A stretch of 64,000 bases of DNA from the NCBI GenBank assembly GCA_022376925.1, contig JAIOJX010000031.1, positions 139,642,854-139,706,853 of the forward strand, written 5' to 3'. Source of the DNA: Tragulus kanchil. Its lineage: Eukaryota; Chordata; Mammalia; Artiodactyla; Tragulidae. The position numbers and the translations under genes are program-made. The stretch's first letter is position 1, and each line of letters begins with the position of its first letter. This document shows, one piece after another, positions 54,824 through 64,000 of the stretch. Under the pieces are notes generated by a model that did not search any database, was not told the origin of the DNA, and was given only the letters and a program-made list of their open reading frames with translations.

Positions 54824-56946
54824 CTAGCACAAATCTACCCGCTATGAACAAGCCAACAAACCCTGTGTCGACTTGCACACAGTTGCTGGAGAGCAGGGTG
54901 CCCAGAGTGCCAAGGAAGATAACCTGAGCTCCTAAGAAGTGAGGTCTGTCAGATGTGCCCAGCTTCGGCCTAGAAAGAGCCAGCTCCCGTCAGAACTCTC
55001 CATCCCTGCCTCTAAAGTTTGCTGAGCAGTCCTCAAGTCCTTGCTACACAAAGTATGGTCCCCAGAAAGCGGCATTTCCATCCCCTGGGAGCCTGTAACA
55101 AAGGCAGAACCTTGGCCCCTCCCAGACCTGCTAAATTATAACCTACATTTTTGCGAGATCCCAAGTGATCTATATGCACTTAAAAGTTTGAAAAGCACTG
55201 CCTATTCCAGGACAACTTTCCAGCACTTTCTGTTCAACAATCCCCAGGCAGCTGTAGGCAGGGAGGCTCCATCTACCTCCAGCCCCAGGACTCACGGCCC
55301 CCGCCTCTCTGATGACAGGAGACACTGCATCTTCATGGAGAGCAAGTCAGGCGTCACAGGTCGTCACAACTGCTCTTTTCTCTCTCCTCGGCTCCACGGT
55401 AGGAAAATAAGAGTGGGGACTCCCGTGACCACTCAAAGCACGTGTCCCCCTTCAGGATGCCCCCTGGGGAGGACTCCCATCTACGCCCCCGGCTGAGTCA
55501 AGGGGTGACAGGTGCAAGCACGAAGCCATTCTTTCTGTTATTCCTGAGAGGCTTCCCAGCCCGAAAGGACCCCAGAGCAAGTATACAAGGAAGGCCGAAA
55601 TGTCTTCTTCGGACCCACACCACCACCTGTGCCCCGTACCACCCCCAGAGCGAACGGGGGATGCTTTGAAGTTTGGACCCACGTCTAATTTCAAGCCTGC
55701 TCTCCCAAGTGGACTCTACACATCTGGGGAGGCAGGCCCCTGGCTCTCCTTTGCAGACACCACCAGCTCCCAGGCTGACCTGGCACAGGACATGACACCC
55801 AACAAGCACTGTGGGACGGCTGTGAACTAGTGGGTAGCATCAGAGCCACCAGGAAGCTTGTAGAGTCTTCCCGGACCAGGATTGAACCTGTGTCTCCAGC
55901 ACTGGCAGGCAAATTCTCCACCAATGAGCCACCAGGGAAGCTTGCTAGCACAAATCTACCCGCTATGAACAAGCCAACAAACCCTGTGTCGACTTGCACA
56001 CAGTTGCTGGAGAGCAGGGTGCCCAGAGTGCCAAGGAAGATAACCTGAGCTCCTAAGAAGTGAGGTCTGTCAGATGTGCCCAGCTTCGGCCTAGAAAGAG
56101 CCAGCTCCCGTCAGAACTCTCCATCCCTGCCTCTAATGTTTGCTGAGCAGTCCTCAAGTCCTTGCTACACAAAGTATGGTCCCCAGAAAGCGGCATTTCC
56201 ATCCCCTGGGAGCCTGTAACAAAGGCAGAACCTTGGCCCCTCCCAGACCTGCTAAATTATAACCTACATTTTTGTGAGATCCCAAGTGATCTATATGCAC
56301 TTAAAAGTTTGAAAAGCACTGCCTATTCCAGGACAACTTTCCAGCACTTTCTGTTCAACAATCCCCAGGCAGCTGTAGGCAGGAGGCTCCATCTACCTCC
56401 AGCCCCAGGACTCACGGCCCCGCCTTTTGATGACAGGAGACACTGCATCTTCATGGAGAGCAAGTCAGGCGTCACAGGTCGTCACAACTGCTCTTTTCTC
56501 TCTCCTCGGCTCCACGGTAGGAAAATAAGAGTGGGGACACCCGTGACCACTCAAAGCACGTGTCCCCCTTCAGGACGCCCCCTGGGGAGGACTCCCATCT
56601 ACGCCCCCGGCTGAGTCAAGGGGTGACAGGTGCAAGCACGAAGCCATTCTTTCTGTTATTCCTGAGAGGCTTCCCAGCCCGAAAGGACCCCAGAGCAAGT
56701 ATACAAGGAAGGCCGAAATGTCTTCTTCGGACCCACACCACCACCTGTGCCCCGTACCACCCCCAGAGCGAACGGGGGATGCTTTGAAGTTTGGACCCAC
56801 GTCTAATTTCAAGCCTGCTCTCCCAAGTGGACTCTACACATCTGGGGAGGCAGGCCCCTGGCTCTCCTTTGCAGACACCACCAGCTCCCAGGCTGACCTG
56901 GCACAGGACATGACACCCAACAAGCACTGTGGGGACGGCTGTGAAC
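54737..56946. repeat. Tandem duplication 15 (1119-1122 bp, probable assembly duplicate, altered head)
   Basis: Copy A is 54737-55827 and copy B 55859-56946. The first 80 bases of B, the end of the SINE, differ from A at about ten positions, much more than the rest. The other differences are few: CpG-type changes (tttg(c/t)gagat, gga(t/c)gcccc), A/T at two places and short run-length losses around 56384 and 56419. The tail of A (55814-55858) is corrupted. Confidence 0.95.
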
Positions 56947-59077
56947 AGAATGAGGCGGGCAGGAGGGCTCGGGACAGAACAGCATGCAAGGGAGGAAGGT
57001 TTGGACCCAGCCACACCTCCTTCTCTCTACCAATCATGGAAAAAAAAGCTCCTGTAGGAAGACACATGTAAGAATGTTTACTACAGCAGACAACCTAAAT
57101 GCCCATCCTAGATTGGAGGCACAACCATGGTGCGTCCCCGCTCTGCAATGCCCCATGCCACTTAATAAAGAATAAGGGAGAGCTACATACCAGCATGGAA
57201 GGCCCCCCCAGGCATAGTACTACGTGAAAAACAGCAGCACGTTGCAGGATGCTAGGTCCAATATGGGATCGTTTATTTTTTTAATCAAGAATCAATACAA
57301 CATTGTTTCTATGGATACCCATATACCATATTTCATCAAATCTAAGGAAAGAGAGACTGTAAAATGCACCACTGTTTTATGGATCACTACAAGAGACAAA
57401 ACAAAAAACACTGTCAATGAAACCATGACAATCGACTAATGATAAGATTCATCTCCATTTCAGAGATGTTCAAGTGTGTCTCAGGACCCCCCCCAAACAT
57501 GGTGTTATGTACATCTACTGTGGAAGGTCTGGAAGCGTGCAAGCCACCACGGTGACCGCCGTTAACCCGGGGGCAGGGGACAGGAAGAAGGAGATGTGGC
57601 CTTATGAGTATCTTTGAAATTTTCACAAACGGAATACATTCCTGTGTTAGTGATATTTAATAATGTCTACATTTTCTTTTTCAATAAAAAGTGACAGAAA
57701 CTCTCCTCCACCCCTGACGAAGGTGCTAGACCAGTGCGTGAGGGACTGGAGGAACAGGGGCTGTCCACAGGGACAAGTCAGGGTGGCACTCGGGCGGATG
57801 CGCAAGGAGGCGGCGGCAATGCTCTGCGGAGAGAAGGGAGCGCTCGTGAACATCCAGCGGGGAACGTGTCAGGGAAAAGGAAACAACAGGAAGACTGGAT
57901 TCAGGGACACGAACGAGTCGTCGTCATCACCTCACAGACTAAGATCGGGGCTACTTGAGGCCCGGGGTTGTCCCCAGACACCACCAGCTCCCAGGCTGAC
58001 CTGGCACAGGACATGACACCCAACAAGCACTGTGGGGACGGCTGTGAACAGAATGAGGCGGGCAGGAGGGCTCGGGACAGAACAGCATGCAAGGGAGGAA
58101 GGTTTGGACCCAGCCACACCTCCTTCTCTCTACCAATCATGGAAAAAAAAGCTCCTGTAGGAAGACACATGTAAGAATGTTTACTACAGCAGACAACCTA
58201 AATGCCCATCCTAGATTGGAGGCACAACCATGGTGCGTCCCCGCTCTGCAATGCCCCATGCCACTTAATAAAGAATAAGGGAGAGCTACATACCAGCATG
58301 GAAGGCCCCCCCAGGCATAGTACTACATGAAAAACAGCAGCACGTTGCAGGATGCTAGGTCCAATATGGGATCGTTTATTTTTTTAATCAAGAATCAATA
58401 CAACATTGTTTCTATGGATACCCATATACCATATTTCATCAAATCTAAGGAAAGAGAGACTGTAAAATGCACCACTGTTTTATGGATCACTACAAGAGAC
58501 AAAACAAAAAACACTGTCAATGAAACCATGACAATCGACTAATGATAAGATTCATCTCCATTTCAGAGATGTTCAAGTGTGTCTCAGGACCCCCCCCAAA
58601 CATGGTGTTATGTACATCTACTGTGGAAGGTCTGGAAGCGTGCAAGCCACCACGGTGACCGCCGTTAACCCGGGGGCAGGGGACAGGAAGAAGGAGATGT
58701 GGCCTTATGAGTATCTTTGAAATTTTCACAAACGGAATACATTCCTGTGTTAGTGATATTTAATAATGTCTACATTTTCTTTTTCAATAAAAAGTGACAG
58801 AAACTCTCCTCCACCCCTGACGAAGGTGCTAGACCAGTGCGTGAGGGACTGGAGGAACAGGGGCTGTCCACAGGGACAAGTCAGGGTGGCACTCGGGCGG
58901 ATGCGCAAGGAGGCAGCGGCAATGCTCTGCGGAGAGAAGGGAGCGCTCGTGAACATCCAGCGGGGAACGTGTCAGGGAAAAGGAAACAACAGGAAGACTG
59001 GATTCAGGGACACGAACGAGTCGTCGTCATCACCTCACAGACTAAGATCGGGGCTACTTGAGGCCCGGGGTTGTCCC
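56872..59077. repeat. Tandem duplication 16 (1103 bp, probable assembly duplicate)
   Basis: Copy A is 56872-57974 and copy B 57975-59077, directly joined. I saw only G/A changes at CpG sites (cta(cg/ca)tgaaa near 57223/58326 and ggc(g/a)gcgg near 57813/58916). The stretch 55756-55827 also matches the start, giving three copies of about 75 bases. Confidence 0.97.
57058..57710 (+). repeat. Old L1 LINE 3' remnant (duplicate at about 58161-58813)
   Basis: 'gaatgtttactacagcagac', 'acctaaatgcccatcctag', 'cacttaataaagaataagg', 'atactacgtgaaaaacagca' and later 'tctttgaaattttcacaaac' follow the order of the 3' part of an ancient mammalian L1. The middle (57280-57450) is more diverged, so the right end is approximate. 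Confidence 0.65.
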
Positions 59078-59159
59078 CCAGAATGGCTCCTTCCTCTACC
59101 CTGGCTGCCTTCCGCAAAAGCAGTTTGGAAAGTCATAACGCCATCCTGAAGGCATCACT

Positions 59160-61430
59160 CACAAGGGATCGCCTTGGACTCAAGCTTCTAATTCCGCCTT
59201 AATATCCAATTCTGTGTGTCAGGGAGAGCTGAACCTCGGCCTGCAGCAGCCGCTTGTCACCTTGCCCTGCGCACAAATAAAAATAGCTTTGGTGCTCAGA
59301 GCCTAGGTCTCCTTGCCTTATCCTCTGGGGTCCCGGGAGCGGAGCAGCCGGCGGATGGAAACCACGTGCGGTATAAATACATAATGAACAAAGAGGCTCC
59401 TCCGAAGCATCCTTGACCTTCCTGCTTTCCTTGACTTCTCTCCTGCCATGGTCCCCAGTGAAGCCGTAAATGGAATGACACTGTCAAGGGCGGTGACGGC
59501 CACAAGAGTGCCCCCCTTGCCGATTTCTCCAATACTTAAGCAATAAATGGCATCGATCGGAATGACAACCTAGTCAATGCTCCATCTAGCCAAAGAACAA
59601 AGTTTGGGCGGCTCAGGACGTGGCTGGAACAGCTACACCAGCCAGGAGCTGGGCCTTGTGTCTGACAAACGTGCTTCTCTGTTCCCATGATCTGTAGCAT
59701 CACAGGACATCACCGTGCCAACTAGCATCCTGTCCTGCAAAAAGGGAAAATCAAAAGCCAATGCCCCCACCCCTACAGCCGCCGGCCACAACCCCGGGCT
59801 CCAAGACAAAGGTGTGGCTCACAATCCCCAAAACAACACACAGAAAACTTCCCCTTTTTACGAAATGGGGATACTTTCCAAAATACAGCTGCGGGGCAGG
59901 AGCTAAGCCCTGGAGCGGGAGCGAGGCAAAGCCTGCTGGTCATCGGCTCTCCAAGACCTCCACCCCTCCTCCACCTGCTCTGTGCCCCAGGCGCATGCCT
60001 CTGCCTCCTATTGGGTCCAGGCTGGGAGGGAGCAGAGTCCTCCCAGCCAGCTCAGCCAGCTCAGCCAGCTGTGGGCTTCAGCCCTGCCCTTCAGGCTCTC
60101 TTACAGGGGCCACCAAACACTCCTCCTGGCGCAGTTAGGTTCTCTGAGGTCTCTAGGATGTCCCCAATGTTCTCAAAGATCCTGGCTGGCTTCCCTTCGC
60201 CTGCCCAGCACCGTAACAGTATTTGGATATTAAATGCTCCTCAATCACCCTGCTTGGGCATGCCATCTGTTTTCTGTGGGACCCTAAGACGGAATATCCA
60301 ACTTCACAAGGGATCGCCTTGGACTCAAGCTTCTAATTCCGCCTTAATATCCAATTCTGTGTGTCAGGAGAGCTGAACCTCGGCCTGCAGCAGCCGCTTG
60401 TCACCTTGCCCTGCGCACAAATAAAAATAGCTTTGGTGCTCAAGCCTAGGTCTCCTTGCCTTATCCTCTGGGGTCCCGGGAGCGGAGCAGCCGGCGGATG
60501 GAAACCACGTGCGGTATAAATACATAATGAACAAAGAGGCTCCTCCGAAGCATCCTTGACCTTCCTGCTTTCCTTGACTTCTCTCCTGCCATGGTCCCCA
60601 GTGAAGCCGTAAATGGAATGACACTGTCAAGGGCGGTGACGGCCACAAGAGTGCCCCCCTTGCCGATTTCTCCAATACTTAAGCAATAAATGGCATCGAT
60701 CGGAATGACAACCTAGTCAATGCTCCATCTAGCCAAAGAACAAAGTTTGGGCGGCTCAGGACGTGGCTGGAACAGCTACACCAGCCAGGAGCTGGGCCTT
60801 GTGTCTGACAAACGTGCTTCTCTGTTCCCATGATCTGTAGCATCACAGGACATCACCGTGCCAACTAGCATCCTGTCCTGCAAAAAGGGAAAATCAAAAG
60901 CCAATGCCCCCACCCCTACAGCCGCCGGCCACAACCCCGGGCTCCAAGACAAAGGTGTGGCTCACAATCCCCAAAACAACACACAGAAAACTTCCCCTTT
61001 TTACGAAATGGGGATACTCTCCAAAATACAGCTGCGGGGCAGGAGCTAAGCCCTGGAGCGGGAGCGAGGCAAAGCCTGCTGGTCATCGGCTCTCCAAGAC
61101 CTCCACCCCTCCTCCACCTGCTCTGTGCCCCAGGCGCATGCCTCTGCCTCCTATTGGGTCCAGGCTGGGAGGGAGCAGAGTCCTCCCAGCCAGCTCAGCC
61201 AGCTCAGCCAGCTGTGGGCTTCAGCCCTGCCCTTCAGGCTCTCTCTACAGGGGCCACCAAACACTCCTCCCCTGGCGCAGTTAGGTTCTCTGAGGTCTCT
61301 AGGATGTCCCCAATGTTCTCAAAGATCCTGGCTGGCTTCCCTTCGCCTGCCCAGCACCGTAACAGTATTTGGATATTAAATGCTCCTTAATCACCCTGCT
61401 TGGGCATGCCATCTGTTTTCTGTGGGGACC
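59160..61430. repeat. Tandem duplication 17 (about 1.145 kb, probable assembly duplicate)
   Basis: Copy A is 59160-60277 and copy B 60305-61430. The tail of A is corrupted after 60278 ('accctaagacggaatatcc' against 'acccgccctaagacggcatc' in B). The head of B has lost GG and GA near 60367 and 60441. Further differences are T/C near 59876/61019 and run-length changes near 60100 and 60123. I recognise no retroposon inside it; AT-rich 59350-59390 includes 'gcggtataaatacataatg'. Confidence 0.96.
60045..60072. repeat. Short 9-bp repeat cagccagct (duplicate near 61190)
   Basis: Three tandem units of 'cagccagct' type, the same in both copies of duplication 17. Confidence 0.7.
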
Positions 61431-61577
61431 CGCCCTAAGACGGCATCCCTTAAACGGCTTTTAAGTAAATATGTCAACAAGGTGTTTGTTAGCCCTGTGA
61501 TAAAAAGATGTCAGAGGGAGCCAGGCAGACAATGGCATCCGTGACGGCGGTGAGAGACTTTAAAAATCAGCGAGGAG

Positions 61578-61886
61578 GGCTTCCCTGGTGGTCCAGCGGG
61601 TAAGGACACCGCCTTGCAGTGCAAGGGGCGCCGGTTCGATCCCTGGCCTGGGAAGATCCCACGTGCCGCGGAGCAGCTGGGCCGATGTGTCCAATTACTG
61701 AGCCAGAGCTCTGGAGCGCATGCGCCCAGAGATGGTGCTCTGTGACAGCAGAGGCCACTGCGATGGGAAGCTCATGTGGGCCAAAGAACAAAGATGGATG
61801 AAAATAGATAAATGAAAGACCAATAGAAGTGACCTGCCCGCCCCCCTCCCTCCCCCCGCCAAAATAAATAAATAAATAGTAAAAAA
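61578..61886 (+). repeat. CHR-type SINE (second copy at 62663-62971)
   Basis: 'gggcttccctggtggtcc', B-box 'gttcgatccctggcctggg', 'ggagcgcatgcgcccagag', 'gaaagaccaatagaagtgac', a C-rich patch and an AAAT/A tail. A 16-bp target duplication 'aaaaatcagcgaggag' flanks it at 61562-61577 and 61887-61902. In the second copy the left repeat carries one change (cagctagg). Confidence 0.94.
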
Positions 61887-62264
61887 AAAAATCAGCGAGG
61901 AGACAAGCGGCCCACGGAGAAGGCAGGCCGAGGGCAAAGCCTTTTCCGTTCCTCACTCTCCCCGCCACGCCGGGATCCAGCGCCCTACGCTCTGTGACCT
62001 GGCGGCCCCGGCGTCATGGCCACTGCTCTTCTCCCTGCAACTCTGTCACTCTTACACTGGGGTCCCGACCTCACAGACACGGCCCTTCTAAAGCCTCCCT
62101 CCAGGCCTCCCACGTGTCACTCCGCTGGGCTCCTCAGACCCCATCCCCAGGAAGCCTTAGGACTTGCTCACTCTCTGCACCCTACTCTTTCCCCGGGGAC
62201 ACAGCGGGCTCCCAGGGCAGGAACCCACCTGTCCCCCAGCCCCATGCACAACCCTGGCCGTCGT

Positions 62265-62350
62265 GACGCATTTATCTATGTTATTTCACCATCCGTCTCC
62301 CCTGCGGAACAGAAGCTCCCTGCTGGCCGGAACCGCTACCTGCCTGGCCC
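62265..62350 (+). repeat. L2-like fragment (second copy at about 63350-63437)
   Basis: 'catttatctatgttatttca', 'ccgtctcccctgcggaacag' and 'aagctccctgctggccgg' follow the start of the typical L2 3' tail (statement about clearing and 'aagctccatgagggcagg'). Short and diverged. Confidence 0.45.
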
Positions 62351-63463
62351 CGAGCACGGGGGAAAGGAAGGGAAAGTGTGTGGGTCGTTCTCAAAGATCC
62401 TGGCTGGCTTCCCTTCGCCTGCCCAGCACCGTAACAGTATTTGGATATTAAATGCTCCTCAATCACCCTGCTTGGGCATGCCATCTGTTTTCTGTGCGGA
62501 CCCTCCCTAAGACGGCATCCCTTAAATGGCTTTTAAGTAAATATGTCAACAAGGTGTGTCAACAAGGTGTTTGTTAGCCCTGTGATAAAAAGATGTCAGA
62601 GGGAGCCGGGCAGACAATGGCATCCGTGAGGGCGGTGAGAGACTTTAAAAATCAGCTAGGAGGGCTTCCCTGGTGGTCCAGTGGGTAAGGACACCGCCTT
62701 GCAGTGCAAGGGGCGCCGGTTCGATCCCTGGCCTGGGAAGATGCCACGTGCCACGGAGCAGCTGGACCGATGTGTCCAATTACTGAGCCAGAGCTCTGGA
62801 GCGCATGCGCCCAGAGATGGTGCTCTGTGACAGCAGAGGCCACTGCGATGGGAAGCTCATGTGGGCCAAAGAACAAAGATGGATGAAAATAGATAAATGA
62901 AAGACCAATAGAAGTGACCTGCCCGCCCCCCTCCCTCCCCCCGCCAAAATAAATAAATAAATATTAAAAAAAAAAATCAGCGAGGAGACAAGCGGCCCAC
63001 GGAGAAGGCAGGCCGAGGGCAAAGCCTTTTCCGTTCCTCACTCTCCCCGCCACGCCGGGATCCAGCCCCCTACGCTCTGTGACCTGGCGGCCCCGGCGTC
63101 ATGGCCACTGCTCTTCTCCCTGCAACTCTGTCACTCTTCCACTGGGGTCCCGACCCCACAGACACGGCCCGTCTAAAGCCTCCCTCCAGGCCTCCCACGT
63201 GTCACTCCGCTGGGCTCCTCAGACCCCATCCCCAGGAAGCCTTAGGACTTGCTCACTCTCTGCACCCTACTCTTTCCCCAGGGACACAGCGGGCTCCCAG
63301 GGCAGGAGCCCACCTGTCCCCCACCCCCGTGCGCAACCCAGGCCGTCGTGACGCATTTATCTACGTTATTTCACCATCCGTCTCCCCTGCGGAACAGAAG
63401 CTCCCTGCTGGCCGAAACCCGCTACCTGCCTGGCCCGGAGCACGGGGGAAAGGAAGGGAAAGT

Positions 63464-63664
63464 GTGTGGGTCGTTCCATCGTGTCTGACGCTGTGCGATC
63501 CCGTGGACGGGAGCCCGCCAGGCTCCTCTCTCCATGGGATTCTCCAGGCAAGAACACTGGTGTGGGTTGCCATTTCCTTTTCCAGGGGATCCTCCCAACC
63601 CAGGGATCAAACCCAGGTCTCCAGCACTGAAGGCAGATTCTCTCCCGCCTGAGTCACCAGGGAA
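63464..63664 (-). repeat. Bov-tA SINE
   Basis: Reversed: 'gtgtctgacgctgtgcgatc', 'gccaggctcctctctccatg', 'aacactggtgtgggttgcc', 'gggatcaaacccaggtctcc' and head 'gagtcaccagggaag'. Complete except for small changes. Its BovA end coincides with the end of duplication 18. Confidence 0.92.
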
Positions 63665-64000
63665 GTCGAGTAGGGACTGAACCACAAACTGGAAGCCCCA
63701 AAATGCAAACAGTCCCTTTCTTCAGCAAGAGCAGAAGGCCCCCTCTGGCTTGTTCTATGGTCCCAGGAAGCAGGTGGAAGAACAGTTTCCAGGCAAGAAG
63801 GGAGGGGGAGGGAGGCGTGGCCTGAGGGCGTCTGAGGGGAAGGAGGCTTCTCTCCAGCCCAGAGGAGGCCGCGCTGGAGAAGTCCTGATCCTCGGCCATC
63901 CAAGGAATGACTAACAGCCCAACCTGGCACCTCCTGAGCCACTTTCAACCAATCGGCAAATTCAATGACTATTTCCTGAGCACCTACTATGGGCTCTGCG
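63665..64000. other. Unique sequence, possible MIR at the window edge
   Basis: No gene recognised. The last 40 bases ('ttcctgagcacctactatgg') look like the reversed 3' end of a MIR that continues past the window. Confidence 0.45.

Larger units (their letters stand above)
61315..63476. repeat. Tandem duplication 18 (1072-1087 bp, more diverged)
   Basis: Copy A is 61315-62386 and copy B 62387-63476. Unlike the others it has many substitutions (for example acggcgg/agggcgg, gatccc/gatgcc, cttacac/cttccac, gacctc/gacccc, gcccttc/gcccgtc, catgcac/cgtgcgc). A 13-base unit 'gtcaacaaggtgt' is present once in A and twice in B (62545-62570). The pattern suggests two haplotypes set in tandem. Confidence 0.93.

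Noticed and set aside
59365..59390. TATA box promoter (tataaata)
   Set aside because: A chance AT-rich match without a downstream exon or conserved initiator; also duplicated at about 60510.
1225..63476. A new tandem-repeat system, satellite or programmed duplication
   Set aside because: Each pair is a different sequence, copies occur exactly twice except where pairs overlap, and differences cluster at joins. Assembly duplication explains all of it more simply.

Overview
This is nuclear DNA of a ruminant mammal. It carries the ruminant retroposons Bov-tA (tRNA-Glu-derived head plus BovA module), the RTE-type LINE BovB, CHR-type tRNA-derived SINEs and L1 3' ends, on a background of ancient MIR and L2 copies. 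I could not name the species or the chromosomal locus. I recognise no protein-coding exon and no functional RNA gene; every open frame I checked is either GC-rich chance sequence or the translation of a retroposon. The window is best read as intergenic or intronic DNA.

The dominant feature is structural. Eighteen times along the window, about 1.0-1.18 kb of sequence is followed, directly or after 10-45 bases, by a near-identical copy of itself. The first copies begin near 1225, 5948, 10462, 12315, 15921, 17655, 21857, 29183, 31290, 33572, 35705, 39954, 44406, 47086, 54737, 56872, 59160 and 61315. About 20 kb of the 64 kb is redundant, so the real locus is probably near 44 kb. Indel differences cluster at copy ends, microsatellites inside the copies have identical lengths, single-base differences are few and often at CpG sites, and some joins are garbled. 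This fits unmerged overlaps between assembly pieces (false tandem duplication), not biology.

Layout after mentally collapsing the duplicates: 1-15 kb holds scattered MIR, two Bov-tA copies, a CHR-type SINE and a short tRNA-head SINE. 15-21.7 kb has a polypyrimidine tract and MIR only. 21.7-24 kb is a 5' BovB fragment covering part of its endonuclease region, split by a SINE. 24-29 kb is mostly unique, with one SINE flanked by a perfect 16-bp target duplication. 29-36.9 kb mixes Bov-tA, MIR, BovB 3' ends and a SINE. From about 37 to 49.3 kb (about 9 kb after collapse) I see no young retroposon; AT-rich blocks that look like conserved non-coding DNA lie beside a CpG-rich block. 49.3-54.8 kb is dense in retroposons, including L1 containing Bov-tA containing a SINE, with L2 upstream. 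54.8-64 kb has an old L1 remnant, more SINE and L2, and ends in a Bov-tA.

No genes act together here. The biology is the record of retroposon insertion plus a possible regulatory block at 37-49 kb.
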